A stretch of 64,000 nucleotides of DNA from Ferrovum sp. PN-J185 (lineage in GTDB: Bacteria; Pseudomonadota; Gammaproteobacteria; Burkholderiales; Ferrovaceae), in contig NZ_LQZA01000001.1 of NCBI RefSeq assembly GCF_001581925.1, positions 744,001 through 808,000 on the forward strand, written 5' to 3'. A model generated the notes under the pieces. That model saw nothing but the letters and a program-made list of their open reading frames with translations, did not search any database and had not been told where the DNA came from. This document shows, piece by piece, positions 55,258-64,000 of this stretch. The position numbers were made by a program, and so were the translations under genes. Every line of letters begins with the position of its first letter. Positions within the stretch are counted from its first letter, which is position 1.

Positions 55258-56262
55258 TTATATCCATGTTTTAACAAAATCTAAACTATTATTATAATGT
55301 TCTTTTGAGACAGAAGATTGACTGCTAACAGCCATCATTTTTTCTAATCTGGTTAAACTTAAAGAATTGATTGATGTATTTTTAAGTCCATCTAGTAGAG
55401 CTTCTGTTTCACTTGGTTTATTGCATATCAATACCATATCACACCCAGCTTTAAACGCAGCTTGGGCGCGTTGTGCTGGAGTACCTGTGCTAACAGCACC
55501 TTCCATAGCCAGATCATCGCTAAAAATAACACCATCAAAATGAAGCTGATCACGGAGAATAGATTGTAGCCAATAAGAGGAAAAACCTGCAGATTGTTGG
55601 TCCACTTGAGAGTAAACAACATGAGCCGGCATTACCGCATCTAAGCCGCTATCAATTAATGCTTTATAAGGCAATACATCCTGATTTATGATTAAGTCAA
55701 ACTGCCTATCATCTACTGGAAGTGTTAAATGAGAGTCAGCATTAACATAACCATGACCAGGGAAATGTTTACCAACAGAAGGGAATCCACAAAAATGAAG
55801 ACCTTTAATAAAAAATTGATTTAATAGAGTGACAATCTCAGGCTTTCTATGAAAAGAGCGATTACCAATTACTTCACTATGCCCATAATGAAGATCTAAA
55901 ACTGGTGTAAACGACAAATTAACACCAATCATTTTTAATTCATACGCTAAAACAACTGCTAGGTGAAATGCTAAATCACATGCTATAGATGAAGATTTAT
56001 CAAAAAGATCGCCCAAAAAAGACATGGGTGGGAGTGCTGTAAATCCTGTTCTAAATCGCTGTACCCTACCACCCTCATGATCTATAGCAATGATTAAATC
56101 ATTTTTTACACTTTTACAGTCGTTAATAAGTGATTGGATTTGTTCAATATTTTCAAAGTTTCTTGTAAAGAGTATTATTCCACCTACTAGAGGATTTGCG
56201 ATCATCTGCTTTTCAGTCGCATCCAATTCAAACCCTTTAATATCAATCATTACCGGTCCCAT
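55258..56262 (-). CDS. nagZ: Beta-N-acetylhexosaminidase (muropeptide recycling)
   Basis: Cytoplasmic GH3 enzyme releasing GlcNAc from recycled anhydro-muropeptides. 334 residues: start MGPVMIDIKGFEL, KHFPGHG with Asp-His (GYVNADSHLTLP, about 163-180) and nucleophile Asp in IFSDDLAMEG (about 248). Abuts acpS. Confidence 0.96.
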   Translation of the reverse strand: MGPVMIDIKGFELDATEKQMIANPLVGGIILFTRNFENIEQIQSLINDCKSVKNDLIIAIDHEGGRVQRFRTGFTALPPMSFLGDLFDKSSSIACDLAFHLAVVLAYELKMIGVNLSFTPVLDLHYGHSEVIGNRSFHRKPEIVTLLNQFFIKGLHFCGFPSVGKHFPGHGYVNADSHLTLPVDDRQFDLIINQDVLPYKALIDSGLDAVMPAHVVYSQVDQQSAGFSSYWLQSILRDQLHFDGVIFSDDLAMEGAVSTGTPAQRAQAAFKAGCDMVLICNKPSETEALLDGLKNTSINSLSLTRLEKMMAVSSQSSVSKEHYNNSLDFVKTWI

Positions 56263-56643
56263 CTAATCCCTCTCTAAAATTACAAAAGCAATAGCCATAT
56301 TTTCTTCATCGGTAACTGTTAAATGAGTATGTGTAATTCCTCTACTTTTTACTAATTCTTGTAAAGTTAGTGAAAAATCTAATCGTGGTGCCCCACTTGG
56401 ATAATGTGTAGTACCTATATTTTTCCATGTTACAGGTGATCGAATACCCGTCCCCATTGCTTTAGAAAAAGCTTCTTTAACTGCAAATCGTTTTGCAAGA
56501 TATCGCGCTGGTTGTACATGTTTTTTAAAACGATCCATCTCATATTCAGTTAAAATTTTTTCAGCAAATCGATGGCCAAATCTAGTTAAAGCTTGATGTA
56601 TACGCGATATTTTTACGATATCTGTACCAATACCAATAATCAT
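56263..56643 (-). CDS. acpS: Holo-ACP synthase
   Basis: Adds 4'-phosphopantetheine to ACP. 126 residues, with [13 protein letters not shown] (2-14) and the metal-binding [15 protein letters not shown] motif (about 52-66). Overlaps pdxJ by 4 bases. The target gene acpP is at 19147-19386. Confidence 0.97.
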   Translation of the reverse strand: MIIGIGTDIVKISRIHQALTRFGHRFAEKILTEYEMDRFKKHVQPARYLAKRFAVKEAFSKAMGTGIRSPVTWKNIGTTHYPSGAPRLDFSLTLQELVKSRGITHTHLTVTDEENMAIAFVILERD

Positions 56644-57371
56644 GATTTATAGGCTGTACTGGTGATAATTTGTTTCATTTCACGCACGGCATTTTCCCAA
56701 CCTACAAATAGTGCATGGGCAACAATTGCGTGACCAATGTTGAGTTCACTTATACCAGGAATTGAAGCCACAAAATGGGTGTTTTTATAATTTAGACCAT
56801 GTCCTGCGTTTACACGTAAACCTAGTTGATTACCAAAGGTGACGGCTTGTTTAATTTTTGATAACTCTATTTGTTGTTCTGACTCATGTTCCAGCTCAGC
56901 AAATTGCCCCGTATGCAACTCAATAACAGGAGCCCCTGCTTCCTTTGCGGCTTGTATTTGGTTTTTATCAGTATTGATAAATAAAGATACCCTAATACCT
57001 TGCTCCCTTAAAATAGCACAAGCTTGTTGTACTTTATCAAAGTGCTTAATCACATCTAAACCACCCTCAGTCGTGATTTCTTGTCTTCTTTCAGGAACGA
57101 GACAAACATCATGAGGTTTAGTTTTAACTGCAATATTTAACATCTCATCTGTAACTGCCATTTCAAGATTCATACGTGTAGTTAACACTTCTTTTAGAAT
57201 TTCTAAGTCACGATCTTGTATGTGTCGTCTGTCTTCTCTTAGATGTAAGGTAATTGCATCAGCTCCTGCGTATTCAGCAAGCAAAGCAGCTTGAACTGGG
57301 CTGGGATATTTAGTTCCTCGCGCCTGTCTGATGGTAGCAATATGATCTATATTCACGCCAAGTTGTATCAC
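56640..57371 (-). CDS. pdxJ: Pyridoxine 5'-phosphate synthase
   Basis: Final ring-closing step of vitamin B6 synthesis. 243 residues with [16 protein letters not shown] (3-18), [11 protein letters not shown], and the VNAGHGLN near the C-terminus. Overlaps recO and acpS by 4 bases each. Confidence 0.97.
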   Translation of the reverse strand: MIQLGVNIDHIATIRQARGTKYPSPVQAALLAEYAGADAITLHLREDRRHIQDRDLEILKEVLTTRMNLEMAVTDEMLNIAVKTKPHDVCLVPERRQEITTEGGLDVIKHFDKVQQACAILREQGIRVSLFINTDKNQIQAAKEAGAPVIELHTGQFAELEHESEQQIELSKIKQAVTFGNQLGLRVNAGHGLNYKNTHFVASIPGISELNIGHAIVAHALFVGWENAVREMKQIITSTAYKS

Positions 57372-58099
57372 AATAAAGGTAACTCCTGTAAAACACGTCT
57401 TGATTGAAGGTCTTTATCACCTAAGCATTGATTTAACAGAATTCTCATTAACAATTTACTTTCAGTTAATGTTGTCGTGTCTGTAAAATCATTATTACTT
57501 AAATCCAATAAAGTTTTCCCAAAAAATTGTACTCGATTTTCACTCCCTGAACGACATTCAATTAATCCCTTTTCAAGATCAAAAATGTATTTCTTGTTTG
57601 GCATAATAGGAGTATCAGATTCTCCATCATGGGTTAATAGTGGTGAATACCCTAACTCTTTTAATAGGGTTAATTCGAGTGATCTTAATAATGGTTCAAT
57701 TTTATCTTTATATGACAAAGATTGAATTGTCCTATAATACTTTTCAAAGAGTAATTGATGCGGGTCATCTCTTGGTAATAGTCTCATTAATAATTCATTA
57801 AGATAAAAACCACAATAAATGTATGCTCCAGAAAGCTGCGGAATTCCACCGATCCACTCTGCATTTCTCAATGTTCGTAATTCGTTATTACCAGACCAAG
57901 AAATACGCAGTGGTTGAAAAGGCTGTAACAAACCTCTCATTGGCGAGCGTGGTCGTTTTGAACCTTTGGCTATTAACGGAATCTTGCCATAGTTTGTAGT
58001 GAAGACTTCAATAATTTGACTTGTCTCACGCCACGGGATGGAATGGAGAACAAAAGCTACTTGGTCATCAATCTTTAAAATACTAGACTTCATATCCAA
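57368..58099 (-). CDS. recO: DNA repair protein RecO
   Basis: Loads RecA on SSB-coated DNA. 243 residues with an N-terminal OB fold ([18 protein letters not shown], about 16-33) and [16 protein letters not shown] (about 46-60). Overlaps era by 17 bases. Confidence 0.93.
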   Translation of the reverse strand: MDMKSSILKIDDQVAFVLHSIPWRETSQIIEVFTTNYGKIPLIAKGSKRPRSPMRGLLQPFQPLRISWSGNNELRTLRNAEWIGGIPQLSGAYIYCGFYLNELLMRLLPRDDPHQLLFEKYYRTIQSLSYKDKIEPLLRSLELTLLKELGYSPLLTHDGESDTPIMPNKKYIFDLEKGLIECRSGSENRVQFFGKTLLDLSNNDFTDTTTLTESKLLMRILLNQCLGDKDLQSRRVLQELPLL

Positions 58100-59000
58100 G
58101 CTGTTTCAAGGATGTTTCATTATCAGCCCAACCGGATTTTACTTTTACCCATAATTCAAGATATACCTTTGTGCTTATGAGTTTCTCAATATTAAGACGA
58201 GCATGCATACCAATTTCTTTTAATTTATCTCCTTTGTTACCAATAACAATAGCTTTTTGATTTGCATTATTAACCAAAATCGTTGCATATATTCTGGTAA
58301 GATTAGGAGTCTCTTCAAATTTATCAATTACCACTGTTGTTGCATAAGGTAATTCATCACCCAAGAATCTAAATAGTTGTTCTCTAATAAACTCTGCAGT
58401 TAAAAACTTAATTTGTGCATCCGTTATATCATCCTCAGGGAAAAAGGGAGGTGAATACGGTAATTGATATTTTATTTCATTTAATAAAGAGGCAAATGCT
58501 TTATCTTTTTGTGCACTAAGAGGCACTATAGAACTAAATAAATTTAAACTGGTTATTTTTTCTATGAAAGGTAAAAGTAAATGTTTGTCCTTCAATAGAT
58601 CAATTTTATTAATAATTAAGATAGGTTTTTTGTCTTTTACTTTAGATAAAATTATTTCATCTTCATAAGTCCAATCTAACTTATCAATTACAATAAGAAT
58701 AACATCAGCATCTATCAACGTATTAGTAACTGATCGGTTCATTGAACGATTTAGAATATTCGTATATTTATTTTGATAACCAGGTGTATCAATAAAAATA
58801 TATTGACAGTCTTCAGTGGTTAAAAAACCTCTTAAACGATGTCTTGTTGTTTGGGCTTTTCTAGATGTAATACTGATTTTCTGACCGATAAGATGATTAA
58901 GTAGCGTTGATTTACCAACATTTGGTCTACCTACAATAGCAATCGAACCACAGCGGTATTGGTCTATATTCGTCATATCATTATTCATTTGTTTTTCCAA
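58083..59000 (-). CDS. era: GTPase Era
   Basis: Ribosome-assembly GTPase, 305 residues: P-loop GRPNVGKST (about 24-32), DTPGY, NKID, and a C-terminal KH domain. Overlaps rnc by 20 bases. The start at 59000 is the longest; internal ATGs at residues 5 and 9 are alternatives. Confidence 0.97.
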   Translation of the reverse strand: MEKQMNNDMTNIDQYRCGSIAIVGRPNVGKSTLLNHLIGQKISITSRKAQTTRHRLRGFLTTEDCQYIFIDTPGYQNKYTNILNRSMNRSVTNTLIDADVILIVIDKLDWTYEDEIILSKVKDKKPILIINKIDLLKDKHLLLPFIEKITSLNLFSSIVPLSAQKDKAFASLLNEIKYQLPYSPPFFPEDDITDAQIKFLTAEFIREQLFRFLGDELPYATTVVIDKFEETPNLTRIYATILVNNANQKAIVIGNKGDKLKEIGMHARLNIEKLISTKVYLELWVKVKSGWADNETSLKQLGYEV

Positions 59001-59673
59001 TTTTTTGTAAGGCTAAATTAGCAGCGTTTTGTTCTGCAATGCGGCGACTTTTCCCAATACCAATAGTGGATATATGTAACTCTTTAATTTGACATTCAAT
59101 CTTGAACGATTGATCGTGAGCCATACCTGATGTTTCGATCAAAACATATACGGGTAAATGGTAACGCTTTGACTGTAAATATTCTTGTAAAGTTGTTTTA
59201 GGGTCTTTTGTTGATGAGTATTTAATTTCAGAAACAATATATTGTTCTAACAAACTGATAACAATGCGGCGGGTATTTTCATAACTTGAATCAAGATAAA
59301 TTGCCGCAATAACCGCTTCTACGGCATCAGATAAAATGGAGGGACGATTCTGCCCTCCTCCCATTTTTTCTCCAACACCTAATTGAATATAATCTTTAAT
59401 TCTTAGTGAATCAGCAATTTTAAATAATGAATCTTTATTAACACATTGCGATCTAAGTCGACTTAATTCTCCTTCAGGTAAGTCTGAAAATTTTTGAAAG
59501 AGAAACTCTGCGGTAATTAAATTTAAAAGACTGTCACCAAGAAATTCAAGTCTCTCATTATTTTTATTTGAAGCGCTACGATGTGTGAGTGCTTGTACTA
59601 ATAAATATTTAGAGTTAAATTGGTACCCGAGTAAGTTACAAAAATGATTAAAGTTAGCTTTTAATTTAGCCAT
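58981..59673 (-). CDS. rnc: Ribonuclease III
   Basis: Double-strand RNA endonuclease, 230 residues: NERLEFLGDSLLNL catalytic motif (about 39-52) and C-terminal dsRBD with KTTLQEYLQSK. Followed by era with overlap and preceded by lepB at 6 bases. Confidence 0.97.
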   Translation of the reverse strand: MAKLKANFNHFCNLLGYQFNSKYLLVQALTHRSASNKNNERLEFLGDSLLNLITAEFLFQKFSDLPEGELSRLRSQCVNKDSLFKIADSLRIKDYIQLGVGEKMGGGQNRPSILSDAVEAVIAAIYLDSSYENTRRIVISLLEQYIVSEIKYSSTKDPKTTLQEYLQSKRYHLPVYVLIETSGMAHDQSFKIECQIKELHISTIGIGKSRRIAEQNAANLALQKIGKTNE

Positions 59674-59679
59674 TTTTCA

Positions 59680-60651
59680 TTATTGAATTTTCTTACCCAT
59701 ACGTCCAAAGTCACTAAAGTTCATCCAGATCAATACCGCTTTTCCAACTATATTATCTTCAGGTACAAATCCCCAGTAACGGCTGTCTGAGCTTCTATCA
59801 CGGTTGTCACCCATCATGAAATAGTGTCCTGCTGGCACTTTACATGTAAACCCATCTAAATTATAAGTACAGTTTTGTTTACCATCAAAATTTAACACTT
59901 GCGTATTAAATATGGCGGGTTGAGTTGGTACTGTAATAAATTCATGTATATGATTACCAATTTTTTCTCTAAATTGGTCAAACTGAACCATGGTAATATC
60001 CTCTTCCATAGAGTTATATACTCCGTCAGTTTTAGTGGGTATTGGTTCGCCATTAATTGTTAGACGTTTGTCCTGGTACGTTACAACATCACCTGGTTTT
60101 CCAATAACTCGTTTTATGTAATTTACAGAAGGATCTTCAGGATAATGAAATACCATTACATCACCTCTCTGAGGCTCTTGAATAGGAATAAAGGTGTGAT
60201 TAGTGAAAGGTAAGCGTAATCCGTAGATAAATTTATTAACGAGTATAAAATCACCAATATGTAACGTTGGAATCATCGATCCTGATGGAATTTTAAACGG
60301 TTCATAAAGATAAGATCTAACTACAAATACAGCAAGTATTACTGGAAAAAAGCTTCTGGAAATCTCTACTAATGGTGTTTCAACCTTTGCTTCAGCACTT
60401 CTATTTCTAGTTCTCAACCAATGCCATAGTAGTACTAACCCGGTCAAAAATGATGCGGCAAGAAGAATTTCTGAAAAGCCCGTTATTTTTAACAACAAAC
60501 CAAAACCAGAAACAAATAAAACTAGCCAGGCTGAATGAACAATAAAGTAGATAGGGTCTTCTTTTACTCTATTTCGTTTAGAGAACATATCCCAAATAAT
60601 TATTGGTATCGAAATAGCCAGACCTGCATACCCAATTTTTACTAAATCCAT
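59680..60651 (-). CDS. lepB: Signal peptidase I
   Basis: Membrane Ser/Lys protease removing Sec and Tat signal peptides. 323 residues; N-terminal TMs, nucleophile Ser in IPSGSMIPTLHIGDFILVNKF (about 120-140), the Lys in NYIKRVIG, and MGDNRDRSSDSR box E. Immediately follows lepA. Confidence 0.97.
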   Translation of the reverse strand: MDLVKIGYAGLAISIPIIIWDMFSKRNRVKEDPIYFIVHSAWLVLFVSGFGLLLKITGFSEILLAASFLTGLVLLWHWLRTRNRSAEAKVETPLVEISRSFFPVILAVFVVRSYLYEPFKIPSGSMIPTLHIGDFILVNKFIYGLRLPFTNHTFIPIQEPQRGDVMVFHYPEDPSVNYIKRVIGKPGDVVTYQDKRLTINGEPIPTKTDGVYNSMEEDITMVQFDQFREKIGNHIHEFITVPTQPAIFNTQVLNFDGKQNCTYNLDGFTCKVPAGHYFMMGDNRDRSSDSRYWGFVPEDNIVGKAVLIWMNFSDFGRMGKKIQ

Positions 60652-62445
60652 TTATTTATTCTCCACTTGTAGGATAGCTAAAAATGCTTCTTGAGGAATC
60701 TCAACGCTTCCTACTTGCTTCATTCTCTTTTTACCTGCTTTTTGTTTTTCTAACAATTTTCTCTTACGTGTAATATCGCCACCATAGCATTTGGCTAATA
60801 CATTTTTTCGTAAAGCTTTAATAGTTTCACGTGCAATGATGTGTGAGCCAATGGCAGCTTGAACTGCCACATCAAACATTTGGCGAGGTATTAACTCTCT
60901 CATCTTTGCAGCCAGTTCACGTCCTCTATATTGGCTGCTAGAACGGTGTACCACCAGAGAAAGTGCATCAACTTTTTCACTATTTATTAAAATATCGAGT
61001 TTTACTAAGTCTGAAGCTCTAAATTCTTTAAATTCGTAGTCTAAGGATGCATAGCCTCTACTAACAGACTTTAGACGATCAAAGAAGTCCATAACGACTT
61101 CATTAAGCGGTAATTCATAAGTTAAAATAACCTGTCTGCCGGAGTACTGCATATCAACTTGTACACCTCTTTTTTGATTGCACAATGTGATTACCGGACC
61201 CACATAATCCTGGGGTAGTAGAATTGTCGCTGTAATAATGGGTTCGTGAATTTCTCTTACTTTAGAGGGTTCAGGTAATTTTGAGGGGTTCTCAATCTCT
61301 TGAACTGTACCATCATTCATTACCACTTGATAAACCACAGTAGGTGCTGTGGTTATTAAGTCCATATTATATTCGCGTTCTAGTCTTTCTTGGACAATAT
61401 CCATGTGCAATAGACCAAGAAAACCACATCTAAAACCAAATCCTAGTGCTTGAGAGGTTTCAGGTTCATATTGTAATGATGAATCATTTAATCTTAGCTT
61501 CTCAAGCGCATCCCTAAGTGCATCATATTGATTGGATTCAACAGGGTATAAACCCGCAAAAACCTGAGGTTTAATCTCTTTAAAACCAGGTAATGGATCT
61601 TTCGCAGGGTTTTGAAGCAATGTAATTGTGTCACCTACCTTTGCAGAATCAAGCTCTCTGATGCCTGCAATAATATAACCTACTTGCCCTGCTGAAAGCT
61701 GTGACTTAACTTGTGATTTAGGAGTAAAAATACCAACCTGTTCACATAAGTAACTAGCCTGCGTCGACATTAACAGAATTTTATCTTTAGGTTTAAGAAT
61801 CCCATCAACCAATTTTACTAACATAACCACACCAACATAATTATCAAACCATGAGTCGATAATTAATGCTTTTAATGGAGCATCTGGATTACCTGTTGGT
61901 GGAGGGAATCGGTGGATGATTTCTTCTAATACATCAGTAATACCTAGGCCAGTTTTTGCACTTACTTTTACTGCTTCATGTGCATCAATGCCAATAATAT
62001 CTTCAATTTCACCAATAACCCTTTCAGGTTCTGCAGAAGGTAAATCAATTTTATTCAGTACGGGGAATACTTCAACACCCTGCTCTATTGCGGTATAACA
62101 ATTTGCTACAGTTTGCGCTTCAACGCCTTGTGAAGCATCAACAACTAAAATTGCTCCCTCACACGCAGCTAATGACCGAGATACTTCATAAGAAAAATCT
62201 ACATGTCCGGGCGTATCGATTAAGTTTAACTGATAAACTTGTCCATCTTGTGCCTTATATTGAAGTGAGGCGGTTTGAGCTTTAATAGTAATGCCACGTT
62301 CTCTTTCTAGATCCATGCTATCAAGAACCTGTGCTTCCATTTCTCTATCTGAAAGGCCACCACAGGTTTGTATAAATCTGTCTGCTAGAGTAGATTTACC
62401 ATGATCAATATGTGCAATTATTGAAAAATTTCGGATTAAATTCAT
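60652..62445 (-). CDS. lepA: Elongation factor 4 (LepA)
   Basis: Translational GTPase, 597 residues. G1 [13 protein letters not shown] (about 11-23), DTPGH, NKID, EF-G-like domains and the family C-terminal region [20 protein letters not shown]. Its stop abuts the lepB start. Confidence 0.98.
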   Translation of the reverse strand: MNLIRNFSIIAHIDHGKSTLADRFIQTCGGLSDREMEAQVLDSMDLERERGITIKAQTASLQYKAQDGQVYQLNLIDTPGHVDFSYEVSRSLAACEGAILVVDASQGVEAQTVANCYTAIEQGVEVFPVLNKIDLPSAEPERVIGEIEDIIGIDAHEAVKVSAKTGLGITDVLEEIIHRFPPPTGNPDAPLKALIIDSWFDNYVGVVMLVKLVDGILKPKDKILLMSTQASYLCEQVGIFTPKSQVKSQLSAGQVGYIIAGIRELDSAKVGDTITLLQNPAKDPLPGFKEIKPQVFAGLYPVESNQYDALRDALEKLRLNDSSLQYEPETSQALGFGFRCGFLGLLHMDIVQERLEREYNMDLITTAPTVVYQVVMNDGTVQEIENPSKLPEPSKVREIHEPIITATILLPQDYVGPVITLCNQKRGVQVDMQYSGRQVILTYELPLNEVVMDFFDRLKSVSRGYASLDYEFKEFRASDLVKLDILINSEKVDALSLVVHRSSSQYRGRELAAKMRELIPRQMFDVAVQAAIGSHIIARETIKALRKNVLAKCYGGDITRKRKLLEKQKAGKKRMKQVGSVEIPQEAFLAILQVENK

Positions 62446-62525
62446 ATGTGCAATTGAGAAGGGACACTAAACTGTGTGTCCATATACCGTTCTAGTAGCT
62501 TATAAACCATTGTATTTTATATTAA

Positions 62526-62543
62526 AGTGCGAGTATCTGCACT
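62526..62543 (-). other. Short hairpin between the glutaredoxin-like gene and lepA
   Basis: AGTGC (62526-62530) and GCACT (62539-62543); on the minus strand a T/A-rich tail follows. Weak terminator or leader structure ahead of lepA. A second small repeat, GGACAC/GTGTCC at 62462-62481, lies closer to lepA. Confidence 0.35.
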
Positions 62544-62567
62544 ACTTAAAAGCTGTAGCAAACATTA

Positions 62568-62804
62568 TTAGTAAGTTAGAGACTCTTCAAAGCGGTGACT
62601 ATCAAAGAAACTTTCACAAATGATTTTTTCGTTTAGTAATAAGACAGGGATTTTATCAAAGAAAAGTTGGTGATAATAATTGTTGTTATCGATATCAACT
62701 AACTCAATAGAGAATTGATTTGATGACAAATAAACAGAAAGGGCTGCCTTCATTTCATCACAAAGATGGCAACCCTGTCTGATCACTAGTTTATAGTTAA
62801 TCAC
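62568..62804 (-). CDS. Glutaredoxin-like thioredoxin-fold protein
   Basis: 78 residues with a CHLC redox motif near residues 12-15 (RQGCHLCDEMKAAL), then a beta-alpha-beta pattern ending in the cis-Pro segment KIPVLLLNEK. It belongs to the small glutaredoxin-like group (DUF836 type) found between mucD and lepA in betaproteobacteria; its start overlaps the protease stop by 8 bases. Role unknown. Confidence 0.88.
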   Translation of the reverse strand: MINYKLVIRQGCHLCDEMKAALSVYLSSNQFSIELVDIDNNNYYHQLFFDKIPVLLLNEKIICESFFDSHRFEESLTY

Positions 62805-64000
62805 CTAATTTCAAGGTAACAAATTGAGATGTGTCACCACGTTTAATTAGCAAAGCAACAACCTTTTTATTACCTAGCTTAGACAAAATAGCATCAAATT
62901 CTTTTGTGCTTTTTATATTGACATTGTTTAAGGATAAAATGATGTCTCCTGGTTGCATACCTATATCTGCAGCGAGTCCAGTAACGTTGTTTACAATAAC
63001 GCCATGACTAACACCATACTGACTCTTTTGTTGTTGTGTTAAATTGGACAAAGATAAACCTAGCTTATTTACCGCTTGTGAAGGTTTAGAGTCCGTACCT
63101 TCATCCTTGCTACTTGCAACCGACGTGTCAGCAGGCATTTCCCCTAATTTAACTTGTAAATCAACCAGTTGTCCTTGCCTCCATACAGTAATATTTGCAG
63201 TTGATCCTGCCTTAGCCTCACTGACGGCACGGGGTAAGTCTGCATCTGTAATAATGGCTTTGCCATTGAATTTAAGAATAATATCGCTTACCTTAAGACC
63301 ACCTAATTGAGCGGGTGATCCCTTCTGAACGTTTGAAACTAAAGCACCCTTAGCATCTTTTAGACCAAATGAATCAGCAAGTTCTTTGGTCACCTCTTGA
63401 ATTACAACACCAAGCCAGCCTCGACTAACATGTCCTGTTGCTCGTAATTGTGTAGATACTTGCTGGGCAACATTTATAGGAATTGCAAAGGATAGCCCCA
63501 TGAAACCGCCTGTTTTACTATAAATCTGTGAATTAATACCTATCACTTCACCTTTCATATCTATGAGTGGCCCACCAGAGTTACCTGGATTGATTGGTAC
63601 ATCTGTTTGAAGAAAAGGAACTAAAGTTTCGTCTGGTAGTGAACGACCCTTTGCGCTAATAATCCCTTTTGTCACAGTACTTTCAAAGCCAAAGGGAGAT
63701 CCTATAGCAATCACCCATTCACCCACTTTCACATTGTCAGAATTACCTAACTTAACTGTTGGTAAATCCTTACCAGAAATCTTTAGTACAGCCACATCAG
63801 ATTTTGCATCTGTTCCAACCACTTTCGCTTTAAGCTCTCTTTTATCATTTAGAGTAACTAATACTTCGTCTGCGCCCTGCACAACGTGTGTATTTGTTAA
63901 AATATATCCATCTTGACTAATAATAAAGCCAGATCCCATCGAGTGTGATTCAGGGATTTCACCTTGTCCGGGTACCCCAGGCATTCCAGGCATCATTGGA
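62797..64000 (-). CDS. DegP/MucD-type periplasmic serine protease (N-terminus beyond window)
   Basis: Envelope protease-chaperone with a trypsin-like domain and two PDZ domains. The catalytic triad is visible: His in LTNTHVV, Asp in KSDVAVL and Ser in NPGNSGGPL; PDZ1 begins at RGWLGVVIQEV and PDZ2 at KLGLSLSNL. The reading frame stays open to the right edge, so the signal peptide and LA-loop start are missing here and the apparent Met at 63996 is internal. Position before the glutaredoxin-like gene and lepA marks it as MucD. Confidence 0.95.
   Translation of the reverse strand, partial: PMMPGMPGVPGQGEIPESHSMGSGFIISQDGYILTNTHVVQGADEVLVTLNDKRELKAKVVGTDAKSDVAVLKISGKDLPTVKLGNSDNVKVGEWVIAIGSPFGFESTVTKGIISAKGRSLPDETLVPFLQTDVPINPGNSGGPLIDMKGEVIGINSQIYSKTGGFMGLSFAIPINVAQQVSTQLRATGHVSRGWLGVVIQEVTKELADSFGLKDAKGALVSNVQKGSPAQLGGLKVSDIILKFNGKAIITDADLPRAVSEAKAGSTANITVWRQGQLVDLQVKLGEMPADTSVASSKDEGTDSKPSQAVNKLGLSLSNLTQQQKSQYGVSHGVIVNNVTGLAADIGMQPGDIILSLNNVNIKSTKEFDAILSKLGNKKVVALLIKRGDTSQFVTLKLGD

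Noticed and set aside
1-64000. Search for CRISPR arrays, insertion sequences, phage genes or toxin-antitoxin pairs
   Set aside because: No spaced direct repeats, transposase, integrase or phage structural motifs were seen; composition looks uniform by eye.

Overview
The window is an AT-rich chromosomal segment of a Gram-negative bacterium, most likely a low-GC betaproteobacterium. The evidence is gene order: a mucD/degP-like protease, a glutaredoxin-like gene, lepA, lepB, rnc, era, recO, pdxJ, acpS, nagZ, and then uvrC-pgsA-tRNA-Gly-tRNA-Cys. A rpmF-plsX-fabH-fabD-fabG-acpP-fabF-mltG-tmk-holB-tatD run is also present, and a peroxiredoxin-glutaredoxin hybrid sits beside a disulfide flavoprotein as I recall from Neisseria. 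Genes are dense and often overlap by a few bases. I saw no insertion sequence, prophage, CRISPR array or rRNA. I cannot name the genus from sequence alone.

Left part (1-24.8 kb): an ExaC-like aldehyde dehydrogenase with its DUF779 partner; an oxidative-stress block with OxyR divergent from the hybrid peroxiredoxin and flavoprotein, with a recognisable OxyR box between them; an eight-gene minus-strand operon (cytochrome b561, YceI, beta-hydroxyacid dehydrogenase, Tat-exported molybdopterin subunit, panB, TolC-like, EmrA, EmrB) headed by a near-perfect palindromic operator; and the fatty-acid/phospholipid operon from DUF177 and rpmF through fabF, mltG, tmk and holB to tatD. Maf abuts a 41-residue membrane miniprotein with a perfect Shine-Dalgarno sequence.

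Middle part (24.8-43.6 kb): an RsmI-like methyltransferase, an RND pump with its periplasmic adaptor but no outer-membrane factor, a Gph-like phosphatase with RluC, RNase E with a structured leader, a lexA operon carrying a SulA-like gene under a near-consensus LexA box, a DODA-type dioxygenase, DUF1178, a dienelactone hydrolase, tRNA-Leu(UAA), a DUF4010 membrane protein, and parE-parC.

Right part (43.6-64 kb): a tightly coupled seven-gene plus-strand operon (flavin monooxygenase, MsrP, MsrQ, NAPE-PLD-like hydrolase, GMC oxidoreductase, MhpD-like hydratase, and a lipoprotein with a degenerate C39 peptidase fold plus TPRs). It converges on a roughly 13 kb minus-strand housekeeping array that runs from the edge-truncated protease to the two tRNAs. 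The seven-gene operon is the best candidate here for an undescribed system. It combines periplasmic methionine-sulfoxide repair with four enzymes of oxidative or hydrolytic small-molecule chemistry and a catalytically dead peptidase-like lipoprotein; its substrate is unknown.
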